DNA from: DATEZO01 sp035255485
GTDB taxonomy: Bacteria; Pseudomonadota; Gammaproteobacteria; Burkholderiales; Burkholderiaceae_D
DNA length: 24,353 bases
NCBI GenBank assembly: GCA_035255485.1
Contig: DATEZO010000087.1
Coordinates: forward strand, 1 to 24,353
Direction of reading: 5' to 3'
Part shown: piece by piece, positions 1-6,861 of the stretch
How positions within the stretch are numbered: the stretch's first letter is position 1
Layout: each line of letters opens with the position of its first letter
Program-made: the position numbers and the translations under genes
The notes under the pieces: generated by a model
Told to the model about the DNA's origin: nothing
The model's input: only the letters and a program-made list of their open reading frames with translations
Database searches by the model: none

Positions 1-587
1 TCGAGCGCGGCGGTATTGCCGGCATGGAAAGCGTCACCCGAACCGGTGTTGACCGCAACCCGCGACTGGCCCGATAGCGCATCCAGTTGTGCGATCAAAG
101 CGGCGCTTCCGCCCGGCTTGACCGCGACTGTTTCAATCACCGGAATCCCGAGCTCTTTCTGAAGCCTGGTCACATCGATGACGAGTCCGCGCTTTTGCGC
201 GACATCCATCATGTTGAGCGCGAGGATAGTCGGACGCTGCAGACGCAGCACTTCCAGTACCAGCCGCAGGTTCAACCTGAGATTGGTTGCATCGACCACC
301 AGTACGATCACGTCCGGCGGAATATCGTCGGCGCGTGCGCCGAACAGCACGTCGCGCGTAATCGCTTCATCCGGCGTCATTGCATTCAGGCTGTATGCGC
401 CCGGCAGATCAACGACCTGATAAGAGCAACCGGCAGCGGAAGTGAATTGCCCTTCCTTGCGTTCGACCGTGACGCCGGCGTAATTCGCGACTTTCTGGCG
501 CGCACCGGTAAGGCGATTGAATAACGCGGTCTTGCCGCAGTTGGGATTACCCACCAGCGCGAGACGCAGCGGCTTGATACTACTCAT
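1..587 (-). CDS. feoB: FeoB ferrous iron transporter, N-terminal GTPase part (cut by window edge)
   Basis: About 195 N-terminal residues of FeoB, the inner-membrane Fe(II) transporter; the rest lies left of base 1. The cytosolic G domain is clear. G1 is GNPNCGKT at residues 13-20, the G2 threonine lies in the GVTVE segment, G3 is DLPG and G4 is NMMD. The ATG at 587 lies 16 nt downstream of the feoA stop, so the two are surely cotranscribed. I see no Shine-Dalgarno sequence before this ATG: the spacer is pyrimidine-rich (TTTCCCTCC), so translation may depend on coupling to feoA. Expression is probably Fur-controlled from the site upstream of feoA. The family assignment is near certain; the membrane part cannot be judged here. 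Confidence 0.96.
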   Translation of the reverse strand, partial: MSSIKPLRLALVGNPNCGKTALFNRLTGARQKVANYAGVTVERKEGQFTSAAGCSYQVVDLPGAYSLNAMTPDEAITRDVLFGARADDIPPDVIVLVVDATNLRLNLRLVLEVLRLQRPTILALNMMDVAQKRGLVIDVTRLQKELGIPVIETVAVKPGGSAALIAQLDALSGQSRVAVNTGSGDAFHAGNTAAL

Positions 588-603
588 GTTGTTTGGAGGG
601 AAA

Positions 604-903
604 TCATGCCGCCGCAAGATCGGAACGCACGATATGGATCAACGCAGCCTCATGTCGCCGCAGTGCGAAGGTCGTATTCCCGATCCGTACCGCCATCGGG
701 TCGCGACGCGGAAACGACTCGGCAACGACACGGATTTTTTCGCCCGGCGCAAAACCCAGTTCCAGCAAGCGCATTTTCATCGCTGTCTGTTCAATGCCTG
801 CGGTTGCTGCCAATCCCGTTACCGTGGCGCAATCGCCTTTTTTCAGCAAAGCCAGGTGTTCCACGTCTTTAGGCATGATGCTATCAATCCGATTCGTGAA
901 CAT
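604..903 (-). CDS. feoA: FeoA family ferrous iron transport accessory protein
   Basis: 99 residues. FeoA is a small cytosolic SH3-like protein that works with FeoB. Family features are the LxxLKKGDCATVTGL beginning, the MRLLELGFAPGEKIRVV core, and the closing segment with RIGNTTFALRRHEAALIHV-like residues. FeoA proteins are usually 75-90 residues, so the first nine residues (MFTNRIDSI) may be extra. However, the ATG at 903 has a GGAAG Shine-Dalgarno about 8 nt upstream, while the alternative ATG at 876 has none, so 903 is preferred. It is first in a feoAB operon reading leftward, with a Fur-box-like sequence about 85-100 nt upstream. Confidence 0.95.
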   Translation of the reverse strand: MFTNRIDSIMPKDVEHLALLKKGDCATVTGLAATAGIEQTAMKMRLLELGFAPGEKIRVVAESFPRRDPMAVRIGNTTFALRRHEAALIHIVRSDLAAA

Positions 904-1226
904 TGCTTGTCTTCCACAGAAGTTGATCGGCGCGGCATCGGGAAAAGCGATTGCCGCGGCGAATGGTTTCCATTCATTATACGTCGCGAATGATAATTGT
1001 TCTTGTTAAGATTTGAGAAAATCATGAAAACCTTGATCCATGTCGGGAAAATGGGAATGCCCCGCTGTCATTTCGGGCGAAAGAAGCAAGAGTGCATCCG
1101 GAAAATGCTGCTTGAAGTCACTGCTTTCTGTCTCTGTTCGCCTTCAAGCGTTAACACGTCATATTGAGGCATGCTCTTACATAACAGACGTGGGATGATG
1201 CAGTTTTGTTTCTAATTGTTATCATT
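904..1226. other. Divergent control region between feoA and the ClC gene
   Basis: About 320 bases with two Fur-box-like sequences, at 986-1004 and 1211-1229. A 47-codon frame from the ATG at 1024 to a stop at 1167 is present but has only a weak ribosome binding site and no recognisable family, so I do not call it. I could not pick a convincing sigma-70 promoter for either direction. Confidence 0.5.
986..1004 (-). promoter_or_regulatory. Fur-box-like site upstream of feoAB
   Basis: The 19-mer matches the classical Fur consensus (GATAATGATAATCATTATC) at 13 of 19 positions by hand, including an unbroken AATGATAAT core. It lies 83 nt upstream of the feoA start, where iron repression of feoAB would be expected. 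The match is seen in the sequence; binding is inferred. Confidence 0.55.
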
Positions 1227-1229
1227 ATG
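1211..1229 (+). promoter_or_regulatory. Second Fur-box-like site, overlapping the ClC start codon
   Basis: Read on the minus strand, this 19-mer matches the classical Fur consensus at about 14 of 19 positions by hand, with ATAATGATAA as its core. It covers the ATG at 1227. That is an unusual place for an operator unless the real start is downstream or Fur acts as a roadblock. AT-rich sequence gives chance matches, so this is tentative. Confidence 0.35.
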
Positions 1230-2978
1230 CGTATCCTGGTAACTCAAATTACTGCATTTTTGCATCGTCTGCCAGGTATCACGGCCGCGCATGCAATGCT
1301 TCTATGGGCCGGGCTAGTCGGTGTGGTCGGCGCGCTGGCAACGACTGGCTTTCGCGACGGCTTGGCTGGTGCGCAGTGGCTGCTGGTCGGGCACAGCGGA
1401 TCATTTGTTGAAATGGCGGCAACACTGCCTTGGCAGATGCGCGTTCTCCTGCCCTGCGCCGGTGGCGTCGTAGCCGGCTTCTTCCTCGTCCTTGCGAAAC
1501 GCCATGCGTCCGGGGCCCCGCCCGACTACATGGAAGCGATCGCAATTGGTAATGGACAAATCTCGGTACGCCAGACCTTGCTTAACAGCGTATCGTCCCT
1601 GTGCACGATCGCCTCGGGCGGCTCGATCGGGCGTGAAGGTTCGATGGTGCAATTGGCGGCGATGTGTGCGTCAGTCATTGGCCGTATCACGCGCTTTGAT
1701 CCGGTCCGGCTGCGCCTGCTTGTCGCCTGCGGCGCTGCCGCCGGCATCACGTCGGCGTACAACGCGCCGATCGCAAGCGCCTTCTTTGTCACCGAAATCG
1801 TGCTGGGCTCGATCGTGATGGATAGCCTTGGGCCCATCATGATTGCGTCGGTGGTGGCGAACATTACCATGCGCGGCTATCCGGGCTATAAGCCCACCTA
1901 TGAAATGCCTGCCTTTCCGGATGTGTCAAACATCGAGGTGCTGCTGTTCGTCGTGCTGGGGATCATCGCAGGCATGGCAGCGCCGCAGTTCCTGCGCCTG
2001 CTCAGCATGGCCAAGCGCCAGTTCCAGAAGAGCGCACTTTCCTTGCCGGCGCGCCTGGGCCTGGGCGGGCTCATGGTCGGCATCCTGTCCGTGTGGGCGC
2101 CCGAGGTCTGGGGTAATGGTTACAGCGTCGTCAACTCCCTGCTGCACGCGCCATGGCTATGGTCGGCCGTTTTGATCGTGCTGGTGTTCAAGATCGTCGC
2201 TACGCTTTTTACCGCGGGCTCGGGCGCCGTCGGCGGCATTTTTACGCCGACGCTGTTCGTGGGCGCGGCTATCGGCCACCTGTTCGGCCAAGCAATGCAT
2301 GCGCTATGGCCTGCCGTCACGTCGGCGCCGTCTGCCTATGCCATTGTTGGCATGGGTGCCTTCCTTGCAGCTGCCACAAGTGCGCCGCTGATGGCGATCC
2401 TGATGATCTTCGAGATGACGCTCAGCTACCACGTGATGCTGCCGTTGATGCTGGCCTGCGTCGTCGCTTATTTTTTCGCCCGTAGCCTGGGCGGCCCATC
2501 GATGTACGAAATCACGATCAAGCGCAACCTTGATGAACAGGAACACCTACGCTTGCGTGGCACGCAGATGCGGGACATCATCAGGCCGGCCGACACGGTC
2601 TTGCCCTTGCACGCCTCTTTTGAACAAATGACCGCGATGTTCCGAAAGCATCCGGTGAAGTACATCTATATCGTTGATGAAGCCCAGCACTATCAGGGCG
2701 TAGTCTCGCTGCACGACCTGGCCTCTGGCATGCTCGATGAGCAAACGCACGTAGCCAGGCTGGCCAAGGACTTCCTGCGCCGGGGTTTCTTGCCTGTCAT
2801 CACACCGGAAATGTCGCTTGACGATGCATTCCAGCAGTTCTTCGTCCATCACGGAGAACGCTTGCCCGTGGTCCAAAGCATCGAGGAACCGATCTTGCTT
2901 GGCGTCGTCTACAAGACTGCACTGCTCGATGCCTATGTACGTTTGAACCGTAGTAGTTTTTCAGACACACACCCTTAA
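1227..2978 (+). CDS. ClC-family chloride channel/transporter with C-terminal CBS pair
   Basis: 583 residues from the ATG at 1227; an in-frame TTG at 1206 would add seven. Neither start has a clear Shine-Dalgarno. This is an inner-membrane ClC protein of the ClcB/YnfJ-like branch. The anion-path motif GSIGREGS (about residues 132-139) carries the external gating glutamate, and VGGIFTP (335-341) is the second signature. Residues 20-440 are hydrophobic multi-helix. Two cytosolic CBS domains follow, about 455-505 and 520-570. By eye, the position of the internal proton glutamate (E203 of E. coli ClcA) is isoleucine after FVTE, so coupled H+ exchange is uncertain. It is divergent from feoAB with a possible Fur site at its start. 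The substrate is probably chloride; fluoride is unlikely given the motifs. Confidence 0.93.
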   Translation: MRILVTQITAFLHRLPGITAAHAMLLWAGLVGVVGALATTGFRDGLAGAQWLLVGHSGSFVEMAATLPWQMRVLLPCAGGVVAGFFLVLAKRHASGAPPDYMEAIAIGNGQISVRQTLLNSVSSLCTIASGGSIGREGSMVQLAAMCASVIGRITRFDPVRLRLLVACGAAAGITSAYNAPIASAFFVTEIVLGSIVMDSLGPIMIASVVANITMRGYPGYKPTYEMPAFPDVSNIEVLLFVVLGIIAGMAAPQFLRLLSMAKRQFQKSALSLPARLGLGGLMVGILSVWAPEVWGNGYSVVNSLLHAPWLWSAVLIVLVFKIVATLFTAGSGAVGGIFTPTLFVGAAIGHLFGQAMHALWPAVTSAPSAYAIVGMGAFLAAATSAPLMAILMIFEMTLSYHVMLPLMLACVVAYFFARSLGGPSMYEITIKRNLDEQEHLRLRGTQMRDIIRPADTVLPLHASFEQMTAMFRKHPVKYIYIVDEAQHYQGVVSLHDLASGMLDEQTHVARLAKDFLRRGFLPVITPEMSLDDAFQQFFVHHGERLPVVQSIEEPILLGVVYKTALLDAYVRLNRSSFSDTHP

Positions 2979-3044
2979 CGTGAAAGTCGCGTAGCGGCTC
3001 ATTCCAACTCCCTCGCCCGCTTGCGCACGTATGGCAAAACCATT

Positions 3045-3911
3045 CTATTGAAATATTAGCGAACCAAAGGCTTTTGCGGAAAGGGAAACGAAGTCCCCGA
3101 CCTGCATGCCTTTGATTTCGTCATCCGTAGCAATGACTTCGACAATATCCTGGCCGAGCGCCAGCGAAACAATGCAAATCACCTCTTCCCGGCGCATCGC
3201 CAGTACTTGCGCACGCAGGTTGATTTTGCCGCTGGCGCGCCGGTTCAGGAAAATGTCGGCCGGCGTACCGGACTGCACGATGCGGCCCTGTTCGAGCCGC
3301 AATACTCGCTGCGACAACCTGAATATCTCGCCGATCTCATGGCTTACCAGCAGCGTTGTCAAGCCGAAGCGACGATGCATGAGTGCAAGATCCCCTTGCA
3401 ATTGCCCGCGTGATTCGGCATCCAGCGCGGATAGCGGTTCGTCGAGCAGCAGCAATTCAGGCTTTCTGGCCAGCGCCCGCGCCAGCGCTACCCTCTGCTT
3501 CTGTCCGCCGGACAAGGTGGCAGGCAAGCGCTCCCGCAAGGCGTCAAGGCCGGTCAGTTGAAGCAGTTCATCCACCCACACATCATCGCCCTTGGCGACT
3601 GCGTAAGCGATATTCTGCCTGACCGTCAAATTCGGAAACAGCGCGTAATCCTGGAATACGAAGCCGATTGGGCGTCGCTGCGGAGGAAGGTCGATGCGGC
3701 GGGCGGCATCGAACCAGGTTGTTCCATTGACCGAAAGTATGCCGGCATCGGGTTGCGTAAGGCCGGCAAGCATGCGCAGCACTGTAGTCTTGCCGGTGCC
3801 GGATGCGCCAAACAGCGCAACAAAACTACCCGGCTCTATCGAGGCCTGCACATCCATGTCGATCCTGCCGGCAGCACCGTGCAGCGTTTTTTGTAGCGCG
3901 ATATCGATCAA
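3045..3911 (-). CDS. modC: Molybdate ABC transporter ATP-binding protein ModC
   Basis: 288-residue ATPase of the molybdate importer, acting at the inner membrane with ModB. Walker A is GASGTGKTT (about 35-43), the signature is LSGGQKQR, Walker B is LLLLDEP, and the switch histidine is in LLVSHE. A single Mop/TOBE-like domain follows (about 225-288), shorter than the usual ModC tail of about 350-residue proteins. The start codon is TTG at 3911, one base after the modB stop, with AAAGGCG about 9 nt upstream. It is last in the leftward modA, di-Mop, modB, modC operon. ModC is favoured over a sulfate or iron ATPase by this context. Confidence 0.94.
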   Translation of the reverse strand: MIDIALQKTLHGAAGRIDMDVQASIEPGSFVALFGASGTGKTTVLRMLAGLTQPDAGILSVNGTTWFDAARRIDLPPQRRPIGFVFQDYALFPNLTVRQNIAYAVAKGDDVWVDELLQLTGLDALRERLPATLSGGQKQRVALARALARKPELLLLDEPLSALDAESRGQLQGDLALMHRRFGLTTLLVSHEIGEIFRLSQRVLRLEQGRIVQSGTPADIFLNRRASGKINLRAQVLAMRREEVICIVSLALGQDIVEVIATDDEIKGMQVGDFVSLSAKAFGSLIFQ

Positions 3912-3912
3912 C

Positions 3913-4584
3913 TCAAGTCGCCTTTATCCATTTCTTGTTCATGACATAGACCGCCAGCAGGATAACGAAAGAAATCACGAACAGTACCGCAGCATGGAAA
4001 TTCGCCGCAGCATAGTTCAAGCTTTCGACTTCGTCGTAAATCGCAATGGATGCGACCTTGGTGACACCCGGAATATTCCCGCCGATCATCAGCACCACGC
4101 CGAATTCGCCGATCGTATGGGCGAAACTCAACACCGTTCCCGACAGCAACGCCGATTTCATGTTCGGCAACAGTACCCGGAGCAAGGTCGTCGCATCGGA
4201 CTTGCCCAGCGTGCGCGATGCCTCGATCAGCGACACTGGCAGATTCTCGAAGCCCGCCTGCACTGGATGCACCATGAACGGCAAGCTGAAAATCACTGAT
4301 CCGACCAGCAGGCCGGCAAAGCTGAATACCAGCTTAAGATGCAGCCACTGTTCCAGCCATTGTCCGAAGGCGTGCTGCGGGCTGAAAGCGAGCAGCAGAT
4401 AAAATCCAAGAACCGAAGGTGGCAATACCAGCGGCATGCTTACCAGGGTTTCCACTACCGGTTTGAAGCGGATGCGGGTGTACGCCATCCAGTAGGCCAG
4501 CGGAACGCCGACCAGCAACAGGATCGCGGTAGTGAGGGCCGCGAGGCGAAATGTCAGCAGCAGCGGTTGCCAGTCGAGATTCAT
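3913..4584 (-). CDS. modB: Molybdate ABC transporter permease ModB
   Basis: 223 residues, normal for ModB. Five or more hydrophobic segments mark an inner-membrane permease. The cytoplasmic EAA loop that docks on ModC is visible as EASRTLGKSDATTLLRVLLPN-like sequence around residues 141-160, and GEFG follows in the next helix as in other ModB/CysT permeases. Its ATG overlaps the stop of the upstream Mop gene (ATGA), which suggests translational coupling. It ends one base before modC. Together with ModA and ModC it forms the high-affinity molybdate importer. Confidence 0.94.
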   Translation of the reverse strand: MNLDWQPLLLTFRLAALTTAILLLVGVPLAYWMAYTRIRFKPVVETLVSMPLVLPPSVLGFYLLLAFSPQHAFGQWLEQWLHLKLVFSFAGLLVGSVIFSLPFMVHPVQAGFENLPVSLIEASRTLGKSDATTLLRVLLPNMKSALLSGTVLSFAHTIGEFGVVLMIGGNIPGVTKVASIAIYDEVESLNYAAANFHAAVLFVISFVILLAVYVMNKKWIKAT

Positions 4585-4991
4585 GCAGAGCGCTCCGGCA
4601 TCACCGTCATTTCATTCGCCTTGACCAGGCCTTCTACCTCATCGCCGATTGCCAGTTGCAGGAGATGCGACGATCCGGTCGTGATGATTGCGCTAATCGC
4701 ATGGCCGTTGGCATCAAGCCCGATTTTCGCCAGCAGGCGGCCGCGTTCGATGGCGGTAATCACGGCGGGGATCCGATTGCGCATGCTGATCAATCCGGAT
4801 AGCTGTTTCGCAAGCGATACTTCGGTTTCCTTGAACAATAGCCGGACCGGCATGCCCACGTGCCATGAGCCGATTTCTTCATTCACGCCAATCAGGGTAG
4901 CGGTATAACGGCGGGCGTCGACCGCGACCTCCACCAGCGCGATGCTGCCAGCGGTTTCAATTGCGGAAATCAGTCCCGGTAGCTGGTTCAT
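4581..4991 (-). CDS. Tandem Mop/TOBE-domain molybdate-binding protein (ModG/molbindin-like)
   Basis: 136 residues consisting of two Mop (TOBE) domains, about 1-67 and 68-136, with no DNA-binding or ATPase part. Each ends in a typical Mop strand: VRLLFKETEVSLA in the first, VEGLVKANEMTVM in the second. Proteins of this build (ModG, molbindins) form oligomers that bind molybdate or tungstate in the cytosol and are thought to buffer it. The gene sits between modA and modB, with ATGA overlaps at both ends (4988-4991 and 4581-4584), so it is a full operon member. An alternative role is metal-dependent modulation of the transporter, which the sequence cannot settle. Confidence 0.88.
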   Translation of the reverse strand: MNQLPGLISAIETAGSIALVEVAVDARRYTATLIGVNEEIGSWHVGMPVRLLFKETEVSLAKQLSGLISMRNRIPAVITAIERGRLLAKIGLDANGHAISAIITTGSSHLLQLAIGDEVEGLVKANEMTVMPERSA

Positions 4992-5791
4992 GGCAGGAGG
5001 TAGCCGTTGCGTTCGTAGATGGCGCGCGCTTTCGGGCTATACAGGAAATCATGAAACTGTCGGGCCAGATCGGGATTGTTCTGCTGTCCATGCCGCAGGA
5101 TCACTGCACCCTGCGCAATCGGAGTGTAAGAGTCTTTCGGCAATTCGATCCACTTGCCCTGCCCTTTCAGCGCCGGCGACACCACTACGGATTTGGCGGT
5201 AAAACCGATATCGGCAGCCCTGGAATGAATATACTGGTTGGTCTGCGAAATGCTTTCACCAAACACCAGTTTTGTTTTTAACGCCGTATCAAGCTTGTAG
5301 TACGTCAGCACCTTCATCGCTTCGCGTCCATACGGCGCAGTTTGCGGGTTAGCCAGGGCGATCTTGTCGATCGCGGCGCTCGACAGCAGCATTTGCCAGG
5401 CAGATAACGTCACCGGCTTCATGGTCCATAGAACCAGGGTTCCGTAAGCATACGGCTTCGGCGCGGCAACGGCGAAGCCTTCCTTGTAGAGCCTTTCCGG
5501 ATACGCCATGTCAGCCGATAAAAATGCATCGAATGGCGCGCCGTTCATGATTTGCGCGGTAAGCTTGCCGGATGAATTATAGGTGGCCTGGAGATCGTGA
5601 CCGGTTTCAGCCTTAAACCCGGCGCGCAGTTCATCGAAGGTGTATTGCAGATTGGCCGCGACGGCAATCGATAGGGTATCCGCAAAGACTGGCGGGCAAA
5701 CCCACATCAGAAGGCCGGCAAAGGCAGAGACAATGGCGCTGCGTATCAAATGACATCCTTTCAACTTCTGTAACGGACAGGATTCATGCAC
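4988..5791 (-). CDS. modA: Periplasmic molybdate-binding protein ModA
   Basis: 267 residues. A signal peptide is visible: a basic n-region, a hydrophobic stretch (about 17-32) and cleavage near PPVFA-DTLS, giving a periplasmic binding protein. ModA hallmarks are the VAANLQYTFDEL opening, the YNSSGKL ligand loop, and ADIGFTAKS near the C-terminus. Two starts are plausible. The ATG at 5791 has GGAGAGGG about 7 nt upstream. The TTG at 5749 has AAAGGA about 5 nt upstream and gives a shorter, more standard signal peptide. The gene is the first of the mod operon, 33 nt after the DUF924 gene, and no ModE gene is nearby. Confidence 0.94.
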   Translation of the reverse strand: MHESCPLQKLKGCHLIRSAIVSAFAGLLMWVCPPVFADTLSIAVAANLQYTFDELRAGFKAETGHDLQATYNSSGKLTAQIMNGAPFDAFLSADMAYPERLYKEGFAVAAPKPYAYGTLVLWTMKPVTLSAWQMLLSSAAIDKIALANPQTAPYGREAMKVLTYYKLDTALKTKLVFGESISQTNQYIHSRAADIGFTAKSVVVSPALKGQGKWIELPKDSYTPIAQGAVILRHGQQNNPDLARQFHDFLYSPKARAIYERNGYLLP

Positions 5792-5814
5792 CCTCTCCGC
5801 AAAATGGTTTGGTT

Positions 5815-5842
5815 CCGGGGCATCTTAAAATGACGACCCCGG
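5815..5842 (-). repeat. Inverted repeat across the DUF924 stop, before modA
   Basis: CCGGGG (5815-5820) and CCCCGG (5837-5842) can pair over a 16-nt loop. On the minus strand the hairpin contains the DUF924 stop codon and ends 23 nt before the modA ATG. There is no U-run behind it, so it is not a standard terminator. It could damp readthrough or protect the mod message. Confidence 0.35.
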
Positions 5843-6427
5843 CTCTTGCAAAAAAATAATTTCCTCCGGAGTCGACGTCCTGCCAAGCGCCTTGTTCCGG
5901 TGCGGGAACCGTCCGAATCGCTCGATGATGCGACGATGGCGCAACGCATACATCAGAAACCCCCTGAACACATCCATATGTTCGGTTCGCACATCCTGAT
6001 AGAGCTGTGTAAAAAGCTGCACCGAAAGCGCCTGGTGTTCCCCCGATTCCGAATGCTCGAGCGGCAAGTAAAAGAAGGCGCGCTCGATCGGTCGCAATTT
6101 TCGGTCAACCCCGTGATCCAGTCCGGAAAGGCAATATTCCCGTCCCAACGCATCCAAAGCAAATGCCCGCTCCGTATCGCGATACATGTTTCTCGGGAAC
6201 TGATCGGTTAATAGCACCAAGGCCAGCAGCCCAGCGGGTGATGTTTTCCAGGCATCGAGCCCGAGCGTGCCTGCTGCCTCGACCGTACTGGCGAAACGCA
6301 ACCGGATCTGCTGGTCAATCTCCGGGCTTTTCGACCACCATAACCCTGATTGCTGCTGCGCCGTGATTGCATCATCCGGATGGGAGCCGAACCAGAATTC
6401 ATTTATCGATTGGGGATTCTCCATCAA
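5825..6427 (-). CDS. DUF924 family protein
   Basis: 200 residues matching the DUF924 family (soluble, all-helical, TPR-like, function unknown). Typical features are INEFWFG at the N-terminus, WWSKSPEID, the strongly conserved LLTDQFPRNMYRDTERAFALD centre (about 89-109), and PIERAFFYLPLEHSES (about 132-147). The C-terminal RFGRFPHRNKALGR stretch is also family-typical. Length is normal. The gene lies 16 nt after the prs pseudogene and 33 nt before modA, all reading leftward, so it could be transcribed with either group. Nothing in the sequence shows a specific link to molybdate. Family assignment is firm; function is unknown. Confidence 0.9.
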   Translation of the reverse strand: MMENPQSINEFWFGSHPDDAITAQQQSGLWWSKSPEIDQQIRLRFASTVEAAGTLGLDAWKTSPAGLLALVLLTDQFPRNMYRDTERAFALDALGREYCLSGLDHGVDRKLRPIERAFFYLPLEHSESGEHQALSVQLFTQLYQDVRTEHMDVFRGFLMYALRHRRIIERFGRFPHRNKALGRTSTPEEIIFLQEPGSSF

Positions 6428-6443
6428 AAACGTCCTTTTATCA

Positions 6444-6861
6444 TCAGAATTTCATGATTTTTGCCGCTGCCAACGCCAACCATCCAGAAAGATCGATCCG
6501 GCTGATGACAGGCGCAACGATATTACAACCGACCATCGACTTCACCCTGGCGGCCTGCAATGCTGCCAATGCGCCATCCGCCAACAAGGGGGTGCGTCAC
6601 GATGCCAACACCAGCCGCATTCAAGTGCGATAAGGAAGCAGAGGTCTTCATGGTGCCGTGGAGACGACGTTAACGTTATCATCGACCAATACTGGCGTCA
6701 GCCCGTGCCGGCGTGCGGTATCCGGAATCGATGCTTCCCGTCATGGTCGCCGTGCCGCGTTTTTTCCGATGCGGGATAGGCGCATCCCAATGCGCCGTCC
6801 CGGATAGCAGCGCCGCCAGTGCTTCATTGTCCGGTATGGCGAAAAAAATGGGGATCATCAT
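6444..6861 (-). pseudogene. Remnant of a ribose-phosphate pyrophosphokinase (prs-like) gene
   Basis: No intact frame, but two prs-like ends survive. From the ATG at 6858 (or 6861), residues MIPIFFAIPDNEALAALLSG resemble the start of a PRPP-synthetase homologue. About 70 unalignable bases follow. Then in another frame from 6710 comes RHGLTPVLVDDN, matching the PRPP-binding region (TPVLVDDIISTARTM). After a frame change near 6655 comes a SHLNAAGVGIVTHP-like stretch, and after another at the G5 run (6588-6592) LLADGALAALQAA, then SRIDLSGWLA with a stop at 6444. About 170 internal residues are missing compared with a roughly 300-residue enzyme. The ATG overlaps the phosphorylase stop, as in an intact operon. 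The alignment is from memory of the family and by eye. Confidence 0.8.

Noticed and set aside
1024..1167. 47-codon plus-strand frame between feoA and the ClC gene
   Set aside because: Only a weak GAGA before the ATG, unusual composition, no recognisable family.
2984..3000. Small hairpin (AGTCGC/GCGGCT) after the ClC gene
   Set aside because: Six pairs including a G-U and no T-run; not convincing as a terminator.
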